Of a stretch of DNA of 64,000 bases, positions 23,041-35,739 are shown one piece after another (positions within the stretch are counted from its first letter, which is position 1; each line of letters begins with the position of its first letter). The notes below the pieces were generated by a model. That model was not told where the DNA came from. It did no database searches and saw only the letters and a list, made by a program, of their open reading frames with translations. Position numbers and translations under genes: made by a program. Origin of the DNA: Arctopsyche grandis (lineage: Eukaryota; Arthropoda; Insecta; Trichoptera; Hydropsychidae); NCBI RefSeq assembly GCF_051622035.1, contig NC_135355.1, positions 9,734,501 to 9,798,500 on the forward strand, written 5' to 3'.

Positions 23041-24440
23041 ATTTTTTAATACAAAAATAGTCAAAAACATGCTATAGGATTAAAACTTTATGTTGATGTA
23101 TAAAATGATTAATAATATATATATTGAAAAAAGCTGTATTTTGATTAAAAAATACTGGGGTCTTACTCGACCCCGGTTAGGGACACTCGTTCGATCTCCA
23201 CGCTCCGTTCTTCAAAGGTTAAACAAGTCGAGATGACACCGACTGATGATTACTAATATTCAAATATTGTTACCAAGAGGAAACTTGAGATGATGCGTAT
23301 ATTTATTTCTGCCACTCAATTTTGTACTCCATACACATGTATATTAAATAAAATAAAAACTAAATAAATGATATATCGTCAATATGATCCTAATCTATTC
23401 TTTAAAAGCAATTTCTGGATGTTATGGAGCAATGTTCATATTCAAGTTCACCAGTGTGGATACTGCATTATGCGCACTGATCAAAAATTAAAGAACTTCA
23501 CACACACACACACACACACACATGCTAAAATAATTTACGTTAAAGGTGGCCGCAATCCGGCTGTGAATGGTACGATAGCATCAATGAAACTCGCATTTTT
23601 CATGCGGCCCGATCTGACAGACGGACGCCGGCCATCATCAAAGGAAAGCCGGCGTTCTTTCAACTGTTTATCGCGGCAACAAGTAGCCATTCGCTCGTGT
23701 CTGTAATGCCGGGAACCACAATAGTTCATCTGTGCTCGGTCACAATGCACCCGAAGCACTTTCAGGTGGGTCCCAACCTGAAAAAATATTAAATAACCCC
23801 CGACCCTCCCTTTCACTTTGTGCCAAAGTGATGGCGCCGTTTAATTAGGTACAATCTACTTCGTTCGATTGAACGATTGGGTAAAAAAGCACACATGTCC
23901 GTTGCTGTTATTGACCCGCCGACAAAACCTGATTGGACGCGATGTTTTGGATCAATTAAACAAAACACATGTGAGATAACTGGAACAGATAGGCAAGGGC
24001 AGGAAGGTGGTCTTATGTCGAGCTCGTTCCCAACATGCCAACTTATCTCATACTAACCTAGATATGTGTATGTATATAATGCTAAAAAACTAAGCAATAT
24101 CATTTTTATAAATTTTATTTCTATTAAGCGTAGGGTGATAGTTTCTTTGTTTCTAAGATTTTCCTGTCTATTGTTTTTACATTATTAAAAAAAAAAACAT
24201 TCTTAACGCTACACTGTCTCCGATTAAATAATTGATAAATCGCTCAGCTTTGCATTCCATGCTAAAATACAAATATCTATGTATGTATAAGTGACCTTAA
24301 TATAATTAAAACCAAAAAACTTTCATCAACCGATCGATATTTTTACTTTTTTATTATTCTTAAATCTGATACCTATTTACCTATTCGAGTCCATTGATTA
24401 ATAATAATAATAACTTACTATTAATAATAATAATAATATA
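23041..24440. other. Gene-free stretch with a GC-richer core
   Basis: 23500-23522 is a (CA)n microsatellite. Positions 23543-24010 are GC-richer and unique. They include ttcaatttaattag-like text (tttaattagg near 23840) and two CACATGT E-box-like words (23891 and 23968). Open frames of 112 and 93 codons overlap here on opposite strands and show no recognisable domain. I call no gene. Confidence 0.35.
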
Positions 24441-24765
24441 CACATATCATCATCTACGGCCATTCACAATCCACTACTGGATGAAGGCCTCTCCAACACG
24501 CTTCAACTCGTCTCTGTTTTGCGCAACTCAAATCCATCTCAAACATTTTCCTAATTTCTTCTACCCATCTTCCCAGTGGTCTTCCTTTTACCCTTTTGGA
24601 TTCTCTCGTGTATCTTCCTAGCACTTATTTTTTCCACCTTTCATCCATTCATATAGCCACGTGGCCCGCCCGTTGCCATTTAAATCTCTTCACTCTATCC
24701 ACTATATCCACTATCCTGTCATACTTCTCACCCACGTATTCCGTTTCCTGTCTTACCAAGCATAC
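24441..24765 (-). pseudogene. RTE-like LINE 3' fragment, minus strand
   Basis: The reverse complement reads as the same protein tail as 298-632: cttggtaagacaggaaacgg, the FKWQ.AGHV block, W-rich GRW..EI block and the terminal WIVNGR-type end (plus strand catctacggccattcacaat at 24451). A TAA-type microsatellite at 24400-24440 is its simple 3' tail. 5'-truncated and inactive. Confidence 0.7.
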
Positions 24766-24950
24766 AACGTTCCATACTTCTTTGAGTTTCAATTTGTGTA
24801 GCAAAATCTTATTTTTATATCCTTTTTTATTTTTATTTTATTATTATTATCTTGAATGTTTTATTTATTTTTTTCATTTAATTGATGTATCCCCTTAGGT
24901 ATATCGGCTTTGCCACCTCAAGTATGTTAAATAAATAAATAAATAATTTA
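24766..24950 (+). mobile_element. LINE 3' UTR tail, plus strand, same family as 633-823
   Basis: tgtatccccttaggtatatc then cacctcaagtatgttaaata, ending in AAATAAATAAATAA. It matches the tail at 740-823. It abuts the oppositely oriented fragment at 24441-24765. Confidence 0.45.
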
Positions 24951-26669
24951 TTAAAATAATTATTGATTTAATGACAGTTAACCTATAAATAATAAATTAA
25001 AATTTTATTGCACTAATTGCTTAAACAAATCAATACCAGTAGTACCCAACGAAAATACTATAGTTGAAACATAAATAAACGATTCATTTTTGCAACCGTG
25101 TTATATTATTACTTTAAAATATTGATATTTGAATCGAAAATTATGTATTTTATTGTTCAGGACAGTTTTCAACATAATTAGTTATTTGGTATATTCAAAG
25201 TCACGCTATTAATTAAAAGTTTCAAATATTGCCATATTGTTCGTTTGAATAAGGGTGATAAATTTCGTACGCCGAAAAGCAATAACCGACACACGATTTT
25301 ATCGCTGGATAATTTGCTTAATGAACATTACGGTTTTCGGTTTGATTCTTTTATTGTGCATACATTTTGGTACAATAGGCTCATCGCCGCAATCCAGAGG
25401 CATACAATGGTCATCGGTGTGAGCTGGCCGCGTCTGGCGGCAATATCAACAATATGTTGTTAGTATTTTTAAGATTGAAAAAACATTATGTTGTGAGAGA
25501 CGGCCGGATGATGGATGACCGCTCCATCGGAGATACGACCTTTTTGCTTCGTAGCCTTTTTTTTCCTGACCTGCTCTCTCTCACTCGACCTCAGCGTGGC
25601 CTTTTTATTAATTCCGATCTTTCATCGTAGTTTTATTTGCAGCCGTATCACTTGTAGTAATACCTCACGACTGAATGTTTGACTTTTTATACTTAATAAA
25701 TGTACATATGTATATTTTTGAAGTATGCACATTAAACTTATTCTATGTTCTTATTCAAAATCTATGCTTTAGAACTTAATATGCCAATATAATAAACAAG
25801 GACCAATGTACGAGTGTGTACTACATACAAACCTATGTACATTTGTATATATAAATACAATATTTTCCAATAGAAAACTTGACATACATACATATGTATC
25901 TGCTATACTATGTATGTACCATACATGTGTATAGAACCGTACCAAGATATTGGCAACGGGGCATTTGCCAAGGGTGGAAAAAATGTTTGGAAATGTGTGC
26001 GACAAACAAGTTGACGGGTGTGACATGTCCCATCTACCTGCATGTATTGGTCTGGTCGCCCTCAACCAAGTCGCTCGCAAGTCGCACAGTGGGCCTGGCC
26101 CTTAGAGCGTGAAGCAAAACTTCACAAAAACTTAAACAAAAAGAGGTCAAGATATTACATCATATATGTACATATACATCGTTGAAATTAATACAAGGGC
26201 TGATTGATAATTTTAAAGATTTTCGAAAAAGCAATGCAGATCAAATTTTCATAAAGATCTTTGTGATAAATTAAGCATTTATACCAAACCAGAAAAAGAA
26301 AAAATATAAAAGGTAAAATATGACATGAAATTGCGGATGATGAATCGCCGAGTTTAAATTTCATTAAAATTTCGTATTACAGCGTTATATGTGGATGCTG
26401 TAATAACACAATTGGAAGAACGCTTTCACTGCATTCAACAGATTGCGGAAGAGTTATATTTATTGACCGGAAAAGTAAATAGAAAATAATAAATAAATAG
26501 CCATTTGTAAATAGAACATAAATTAGTAAGTGATTTTAAATTTGGCTTTGAATTATAAGAAGTATAAAAAACGTAAAGTAAAAAAGCCTAATTTTGTATA
26601 GCGTAATTTTAATGCAATAAATAATTTTCAAAATAAAACTATTTATTTAATGTGTATGTACGTATATGT
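24951..26669. other. Gene-free stretch with a GC-richer block
   Basis: Positions 25245-25640 and 25930-26115 are less AT-biased and unique. The first includes tttattgtgcatac and a CT-rich run (cctgctctctctcactcgac). Open frames of 72 to 103 codons there have no recognisable features. Positions 26330-26460 look like a decayed transposase stretch but cannot be assigned. Confidence 0.35.
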
Positions 26670-26677
26670 ATTTATAT

Positions 26678-27385
26678 TAGGGTTTCTAACCCGGGTCAAC
26701 ACGGGACAGACATTCCCGGGAATTTGCGGAATTTTTGTTGTCCCGTGCCCCGGGAATTCTTATCTCGAATCCCGGGAATTGGATTTAAAAAAAATCTTGA
26801 AAATATACAACATTTTTACGACTGCACGAAGGGAAATAATAAACCAAATTCTCAAAGGTTGGTTGTTTAGCAGTAAGTACAGCACATTCCTCGAACGTGG
26901 AAATTTTATGAGCATAATGGTTGTGTGCGTTTGACCAAAATCGTTTCTAGTAATTATATTTTTGGAAAATCTCAATACTGAAGGACTTGACCTTATCGAT
27001 GAATTATTCTGAGAATTGAAAATTAAAATCGAAGAAAGAAAAAACCTAAAACTGAGTTTTTAACACAATTTTTTAATAATTCTAATTTTATACCGAACAA
27101 AACATTCTTTAATTAAAGCGAATGTATGTATGTATGTATATCCTACAGTGAAACTATTATGAAGCAAGTATATCCTTCTTGTATTGACGATTCCAAAATG
27201 GAAGAAACTCTTTTAGATTCGGATGAAGATGAAACTATTGTGTTGCGACGATGAATGCTATATAAAAAATATATTAAATTGAAAAAAAAATGTTTTTTTA
27301 ACATGTGTCCCGGGATCCGGGGAACGATCCCGGGCTCCATCCCGTGTCCCGGGAATTGAAAAAGTCCGGGAATACAGAAACCCTA
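26678..27385 (+). mobile_element. hAT-like element with TAGGGTTTCT ends and CCCGGGA-rich subterminal repeats
   Basis: The ends are TAGGGTTTCT and AGAAACCCTA, exact inverted repeats. The flanks atttatat (26670-26677) and atgtatat (27386-27393) are an 8-bp duplication with one mismatch. Just inside, CCCGGGAAT/ATTCCCGGG words recur (26716, 26750, 26770, 27307, 27347). Near the right end a short frame reads ETIMKQVYPSCIDDSKMEET, then LLDSDEDETIVLRR and a stop, plausibly the C-terminus of the transposase. The rest of the interior is decayed. Confidence 0.8.
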
Positions 27386-27519
27386 ATGTATATAGACGAT
27401 TTTCAAATCTATAGTTTTCGATTTAGAGCCATCACTTTTATAGTATCATGATGCTATTTTTAAATTTTACAAAATTTTATGAAAAAGTTGAATTTTGTAA
27501 GTAATTTTTCTTTCACCCA

Positions 27520-27550
27520 CCCAAGCAACGCTGGACAATTCGGCTAGTTT
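27520..27550 (-). repeat. Short fragment of the CCGGCGTTGCTCGG-type repeat
   Basis: The reverse complement reads actagccgaattgtccagcg then ttgcttgggtg, the start of the dispersed element also seen at 134, 48733 and 50129. Confidence 0.45.
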
Positions 27551-27639
27551 ATATTAAAAATAAATTATATGTAGTTAAAAGGGTTTCAAGCCATTAACAT
27601 CCAACTATAAATTATCCTATCGTATATAATAATTGTATA

Positions 27640-27830
27640 ATGCGTACGTGCGTGCGTATATACGAAGTACTCGAACTACACCATGCTCCGTCTCTCTTTC
27701 TACCCATGGAATCGTATATCGTGCAAAGAGACGGACCATGGTGAGTGTTTACAAAGTACCCACTCACCATGCTCCGTCTCTCTTTCACCCCTTGGAATCG
27801 TATATTGTGGAAAAGGACCCGGAATATCAC
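27640..27830. repeat. 86-bp tandem duplication with internal hairpin
   Basis: The unit starting caccatgctccgtctctctt at 27679 repeats at 27765, 86 bp later, through gaatcgtatat[c/t]gtg. Between them gcaaagagacggaccatggt at 27723-27742 is nearly the inverse complement of the unit start, so the array can fold. Confidence 0.8.
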
Positions 27831-27855
27831 TTCGTTCACATAATCGGCCGACAAA

Positions 27856-29764
<1,909 letters not shown>

Positions 29765-30809
29765 CAGTAAACTATCGATTATCTAGTTATCCACGGTTTA
29801 ATAAATTAAAATATTAATAAATTTAATTTTTTTCTTATATGATTATGAGACGCACCGATTGATTGCGACTGCAAAAACGCGTGTTATTTGAAACAAATTA
29901 TGTTTTTCGTTCCCTTTTCAAATGTGTTTTACTATTGCGTTAATTCTTTCAGTCGCTTTTGATCAGCGAATAAGTAATAAGTGCGTGTATTCAGAGCAGA
30001 TCTTTTCGTAACATACGTATGTTTTATTATTTTCAATTTATGATAAATTCTGCATCGAATTTCGAGAATATTTGCAAAGAGAAAATTTGCAACCCGATCA
30101 AACCTATAATTTAGATGTAACAGGTCTGTACTGGAAGTGCTTGCCGACAAAAACGCTGGCTTCAATGAGAGAAAAGTCCGTTCCTGGACATAAATCGTCC
30201 AAATAAAGGATAACTGTCATGTGTTGCGGAAACGTATCAGGAACCCATGGAAGGTGACAACCTGATCAATTTCTGGAAAAAATGACGATACTGGATGCTA
30301 TACACGAAATAACACAATCTTGGTCAAAAGTAAAGCCAGTAACACTTGTTCGATCATGGAGAAAGATTCTTCCTAGATTTAGTGGATTCTGAAGAGAATG
30401 AAGCAAATGATATATCTGAAATATGTGGATTATTGGAAAATTTTATATGTTTTGAAAACGTGGATGAGGAAAACATCGAGAAGTGGCTCAATCATGGATA
30501 ATGCAGATATCGTTTCATTTGTTTCTCAAGAGGAAGAAAATGTCATTAAACGGTACAACACTAGTACTAACTACTAACGGCCACTTATCTGCTTAGCTGT
30601 GAGCGTTTTTCTTAGCTTTTTCTTATCTGCTTAACTGTGCTTAATTGTGAGCATACATAATGAGTATTAAAATTATGAAACAAAATTTTGTATTGTAAAT
30701 ATGCTATTATATTCGACCCATTCAAATTTGATGATTCGGATTATCCGTGCTTTTCAATTATCCGTGCCCTTCCTCCCCAGCATTAGCCCGGATAATCGAG
30801 AGTGTACTG
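29765..30809 (+). mobile_element. Tigger/pogo-type DNA transposon, decayed
   Basis: The left end is CAGTAAACTATCGATTATC. The right end is GATAATCGAGAGTGTACTG, its imperfect inverse. Both are flanked by TA, the target of the Tc1/mariner-pogo group. Inside, plus-strand frames read REYLQRENLQPDQTYNLDVT, GLYWKCLPTKTLASMREKSV and PGHKSSK.RITVMCCGN (30060-30240). This is the DDE region of Tigger/jerky-like transposases, where the first Asp sits in YN.DETGL; here it reads YNLDVTGL, so D is kept and E is changed. Further on, TILDAIHEITQSWSKVKPVT and LVRSWRKILPRF (30285-30380) give the family C-terminus. Stops and a short length (1045 bp) show it is inactive. Confidence 0.9.
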
Positions 30810-30942
30810 TATATAATTTAACTTGAGAACTTTTAAATACGTAATTCAAATTACGTAAAAAAAATATGAATTTGAGAGAGAAATTTTTTACAAGCTTTTG
30901 TTTAGCTTCACGTATGTAAAAAACAATTCTTCCTATATTTTT

Positions 30943-32360
30943 ACTTTATCTATGTACGTAGTAACAATAGATGAAGTTTTGTGATCATGCGAAAATTCGA
31001 ACTCGAGATTTTGACTGATTCGAACTCAGAATCGATCACTGATCACGTTTTCACGTTCTAGAAAAAAATGTGTGTGTGTGTGTGTATTTTGGGGATATTT
31101 TTAATACCGTTAGTCCTATCGAACTGAAACTAGTATCGGTTAATGAAATTCTTATCGACACGTTGTAATTTTTTTTCAAATTTTTAAGTTGACCGCAAAT
31201 GGTACCTCCCCTTATAGGTGTCCTCTTTTTTTTAAGTTTTTGAATTCAATTATCTCCCAAACCACTAACTGAATCAGACTGAAATTTTTTTAAATATGAT
31301 AGAAATAATAATTTTTATAACCTTATATTTTTTAAATATTTCTATCTGAACCGGAAGTAGTACTTTTACTCTAGAGAATCGAGGTTTTTTATGTTTTTCT
31401 CAGAAACCTTTTGTTTTATTGAACTGAAATTTCATATCTAAAAGTTTAAGCTTAATACCAAGTTATAAATAAAATTTAGTTAAGTATCTGTCAACCGGAA
31501 GTAGCAGTTTACTCTTGTTCGATTTTTCTTCCACTATTTTTTTCGACCCCTTAAACATGTGTGTTCGTCACAAAAAAATTCAAGTATAATTCTTGTAGCA
31601 ATGTGATTAAAATAAAAAAAACTATTTAATTTTATAAACCGGAAGTGGGATTTTTTTCACTTAGAAAGGTTGAAAATGTTGTGCCCACTACTCTGTCCAC
31701 ACCCCTGAACGGATTAAGCTGAAAATTTATATTTCTATTTTTTATGTACTAACTTAGAGCTGGTAGGGTTTTGGTCAGAATTCGTAAACCGGAAGTAGTA
31801 TTTTTTTTAAAAACAATATTTCATTATTTTATTTTGACCTTTTAAATTGTTTTAAGCTTCTTGATATTTATTGTGTATCGTAAAAAAAGTGATTTTAAGT
31901 AAAAATAACAAAAAAAATTACTTAATTTAATGAACCGGAAGTGGGATTTTTTTCCTCGTAGAAAGGTCAAAAATGTTGTGCCCACTACTCTGTCCACACC
32001 CCTGAACGTATTAAGCTGAAAATTTATATTTCTATCCTTTATGTACTAACTTAGAGCTGGTAGGGTTTTGGTCAGAATTTGTAAACCGGAAGTAGTATTT
32101 TTTTTTAAAACAATATTTCATTATTTTATTTTGACCTTTAAAATTATTTTTATTTTCTTGATATTTAATGAGTATAATACTGATAGTGATTTTTAGTAAT
32201 AAAAAAAATTTTAACAAAATCTGACAACCGGAAGTAGAACTTTTGTTTTGTGCAAGTTTCCATACATTTGCGCTCAATTTGTATCGCTATCATAGTCATC
32301 AGTTCAATATCGAATTTTGTTTTGTAACCTTCTTATATTCCTCAAATACATAGATAAAGT
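30943..32360 (+). repeat. CCGGAAGT dispersed repeat, long copy with two internal units
   Basis: Outer ends are actttatctatgta and tacatagataaagt, exact 14-bp inverted repeats. The left part, up to about 31065, contains B-box-like words (attcgaactcgagatt, gattcgaactcagaatcgat), pointing to a tRNA-derived segment. A 296-bp unit is duplicated in tandem: aaccggaagtgggatttttt begins at 31637 and again at 31933. CCGGAAGTAGTA-type blocks recur at about 31350, 31790, 32085 and 32227. No coding capacity. Confidence 0.8.
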
Positions 32361-33306
32361 CATGGGTTGGTCACACCCGAATTTTTTTTATTAGCCATAG
32401 TAATAACTAGTCACCGGAGCCTGAGGGGGCCGTGTATTGTTCAAAGGTTGTAAATGCATTGTTAAAGGTTTGCCGAACAATGGTTAGCACTGTGACTATC
32501 CTACCTCTAGTAATAACTTGGAGCAATTCTGTAATGTAATTATGGCAAAATTGTAAATAAATAGATGTTTCGGAATAAATTTACCGTGTTGAATGCATTT
32601 TTTAGAAATGGCGACTTATTGAATTTTGGCTAAAGACGGTACAAAGTCTAGACAAGTCACTGGGCAAAACACTAGAATACGATTGAAAAACAATAAACTG
32701 GAGTGCAATCACGAAGAACTGTCACTTTTATATTCAATCTCACTAATTTATTGCATTGACACATGTCCTAATTAATCGACACATTGCCATTGCATTGTTT
32801 AAAGACTTCGAAGTATAGAGTAATCCACTGAACAAAATATCCATCATGGCTAAGCCAAACAAGCAGATACAACCAACCAAAACAAATTGTTGTACGTATT
32901 TGGCCAGACGAAACACCAATGTATCGAGTAGGGTAAAAAGTACGAGTAGGGTCGAAGGTGAAAATTCGCATCGGGATTTTTTTCCTATTCTAGGGTTTGA
33001 TTTGTCGTTGACCCCTTGCACCCCGCCGTGCATTTTGATGGACTATCACCACAGTCTGAGATAATACCGTTTAGAAGCACCGACAATCGCATGCATCTTA
33101 CTCAAGTGGTAGTCTTCGACTCCCCGCTGGCGAGCCGAATCAAACACAGCACCCATCAAGTGCTCGCCGCGTCACCATGACAGCTCGGCTACCTGTCAAC
33201 CTGTAACCGGCCACATCCCAAAATATACCACACACGCACATAACTATGTGTGTAAGTACGTATACAGTGTATTAATTAAATTTGTGATTATATTTTAATC
33301 ACGAGA
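32361..33306. other. Gene-free stretch, unique and moderately GC-rich at 32740-33230
   Basis: A 96-codon minus-strand frame (33033-32743) has a hydrophobic stretch (LVLFTLLDTLVF, then FVLVGCICLFGLAMMDILFS) that could be membrane-spanning. It has no recognisable family, no splice support and an overlapping plus-strand frame. I do not call it a gene but note it as the best unassigned frame in this region. Confidence 0.3.
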
Positions 33307-33714
33307 GTGGACGTAATGCTTATTGCGCTGCAATACGACGGTGATTTTCAACCTCAAGTATTTCCGTGCCGTGGCTATACTCGACTTTTAACTGATGAAA
33401 TACTCCGACATATACTGCCTGGTTCGCGTATAATTTCGAACGGTTGGACAGCTTACGGAAATATTCCGAATTCCAAAAAAAGTGGTTATAATTTCGTGGA
33501 TCCAAATGATAGTGAAATACGCAAAATGTGGATGCGTGTGAAAAGAAAGATGAGGCGTCAATTTGGCACAACGCGTGCCCGTTTTGATTCATATTTAGAT
33601 GAATTTGTATTGAACAACAAACGAATGCGTGTATATTCCATTTGCAATATGTGGAATATTTATTGTTATGTGTTATATTATATAATAGGTATTTTAAATA
33701 AAATGATATTATAA
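33307..33714 (+). pseudogene. Merlin (IS1595/ISXO2-like) transposase C-terminal fragment
   Basis: A 135-codon frame whose first 100 residues are typical of the ISXO2-like transposase domain. LRHILPGSRIISNGWTAYGN at about residues 33-52 is the block that normally reads ILPGS.I.SDGW.AY, so the catalytic Asp is Asn here. NFVDPND near 63-69 corresponds to the NHS..FVDP..G.HT region, with the His/Thr part lost. VKRKMRRQFGTTRARFDSYL then DEFV is the family C-terminus. The loss of the acidic residue and truncation make it inactive. Merlin elements are cut-and-paste DNA transposons related to bacterial IS1016/IS1595. I could not place the terminal repeats. Confidence 0.85.
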
Positions 33715-33844
33715 TAATAATATTATAGTTTTCAACATTTATTTAATGCTAATTTTATATTTCTTAGTTTAAAATAAAACGTTCAATGTATTTTAAGTAG
33801 ATTATTTTGTACTTTATACATATAAGTATATACCCAAATCTCTT

Positions 33845-33971
33845 AATAGATTTTTAACTATTAATTTTATTGATAAAAATATATAAATAAAAAAATGATT
33901 AAAAGAAATTCATATACACTATAATACACCCCCCCCCCCCTAGAAACTAATTTCTTGAAATGACGCCCCTG
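33845..33971. mobile_element. Right-end fragment of the GGGGCGTCATTT hAT MITE
   Basis: tttaactattaattttattg then a C-run at 33929-33941 and aaatgacgcccctg at 33958-33971 match 16826-16948 in the same order. The left end is missing, probably lost next to the Merlin fragment. Confidence 0.75.
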
Positions 33972-34231
33972 CTAACTAGTAAGTGTGTACATTAGCATTA
34001 GTTTATAACTCAAGGTTACGACGCTAGATTCTGCAGATACTCTTACTAGACAAAGTATAAACTAACGCACAAATTCATGCACTAGTGAATAGAATGTAAT
34101 TTGAGTGGTTTGACAACTGACTTAAGTTTAACGTTGCTCTTCCAATGGTTTTTATGCTCGAGAATACAACTGGCTGTGTATCGTTGAATTGATACGAAGT
34201 TTAATCCACTGTAGAAGTTTTACAATTACAT

Positions 34232-35690
34232 CAGTGGCGTAACTACCGCGCCCGCAGACCCCGCAATGCGGGGGGGCGCCGAGGCTCGGGGGGCGCCGCA
34301 AAGCGGCGTGCCTTTTTTGCAAATTTTTTAATTTGTTCTGTAATTTCTTTGCAATAATTTTTTTAAAAAACCTCTATTATTTTTTAACCTATTTGCATCT
34401 CGTTGTATTGTATTTACATATAGCTGACAATTCTCTCTTATTCTTGTATAAATTTTTTTCAAAACAACGTGTTAAAACAATAAAATAAAATTATATGAGG
34501 CGTAAAAACGTAAAAATGTATAAATTTTTAGCTGTCAACATTAACAGGTGGGAAGTTTTTAAAGAAAATTCATCATCAGTTACTTTAAACAGATTATACA
34601 CTGCTTGTTGGTCGTCCAGATTAGACTATATTAATGCACTTCGATATATATGTAGGTACATATATGTACAGATGTTTTATAATTTCTTACAGAAATAATT
34701 TTAAAAAGTAAAAGAAATGATGAACAATCAAAAGAAAAGTGACTAAAAAAGAAAATGGAAAGTTTCGAATTTATTCTCCTACTCGTGCTTGAAAAATTCT
34801 TCGGTTTCTCAACTTTGTTTCAAAGTTCCTTCGATCAAAAAACGCTGATGATATCAGTGCTCAGTCTATGATTAGACTGAGCACTGATGCATATTGCGAG
34901 ATCAGTAATTTTAGAAATAAATTTGATGGATTCGTAACAATTTCAACAATATTAGGGTTGAAGCCAAAATTGAATCTAAAAGCATTTTGATGAACTTGGT
35001 CATGATATACGATTCCAGGATCCATTAAAAGAAATTTTGAATAATTTTTAATGCGACACTAAACGTAACCTAAGTGCAAATGAAGGTTCGTATCACGTTA
35101 TTTAAACATTGTTTCAAAGTTCGCTTTCCTGCAAAACAATTATCAGATGACGATTTACATATATGTATGTACATATGTATATCATGAAGCTATGTCTCTA
35201 GCCAACTAATATGTCAATGATTTTGACAAATCATTGCCTGATCAGATACTTGATTTCCGTTCGTGCTTAAAAGAAAATAAACCTTGTAAAAATAAAGAAG
35301 ATCAACGTGTTCATAATTTGGCAAAGCTCTTCATTTGTAATTTTTATAATTTAAATTCGTCATTTAAATCATCTTGTTCCTCACGCTTCCGGTAACTGTA
35401 GCCACTACAGAGCGCTCGTTCACAAGTTGAAACTTATTAAAAATTACTTAAGATCAACTATGTTACAACATCGTCTTAAAGTATTAGCAATGATTAGTAT
35501 TAAATTTTAACAAAATAGTCGTGTTTGCCAAAGAGTCCTGAAAAAAATTTTTCTACGTAAAAGAGGTATGAATTATTAATTTGGAAAGTTATTTTGCTGT
35601 AAGGAAATAATATGAATATATGGGAGGGGGGGGGGCGCCTTAAAATATTTTGCGGGGGGGGGGAGGCCTGGAATTCACGCTACGCCACTG
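34232..35690 (+). mobile_element. hAT element with exact 8-bp target-site duplication
   Basis: It starts CAGTGGCGTAACTACCG and ends ...GCTACGCCACTG. Both sides carry aattacat (34224-34231 and 35691-35698). G-rich strings lie just inside the ends (34269-34305 and 35625-35665). Plus-strand remnants of the transposase: NINRWEVFKENSSSVTLNRL followed by CWSSRLDYINALRYI at 34525-34660, the family block ending T.WSSR.DA..AL, then a later stretch near 35190-35290 (QILDFRSCLKENKPCK). Many stops. Length is 1459 bp, so internally deleted. Confidence 0.92.
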
Positions 35691-35719
35691 AATTACATAC
35701 ATCCGTATTACTAACGATT

Positions 35720-35736
35720 TTAGGTTAGGTTAGGTT
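35720..35736. repeat. Interstitial TTAGG telomere-type repeat
   Basis: ttaggttaggttaggtt, just over three units of the insect telomere repeat, starts 30 bp beyond the hAT element end. A degenerate further unit is at 35740 (aaattaggttt). Confidence 0.8.
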
Positions 35737-35739
35737 AAA

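Noticed and set aside
33307-33714. Bacterial insertion sequence contamination
   Set aside because: The ISXO2-like fragment is embedded in insect repeats and AT-rich DNA, has decayed catalytic residues, and is explained by a eukaryotic Merlin element.
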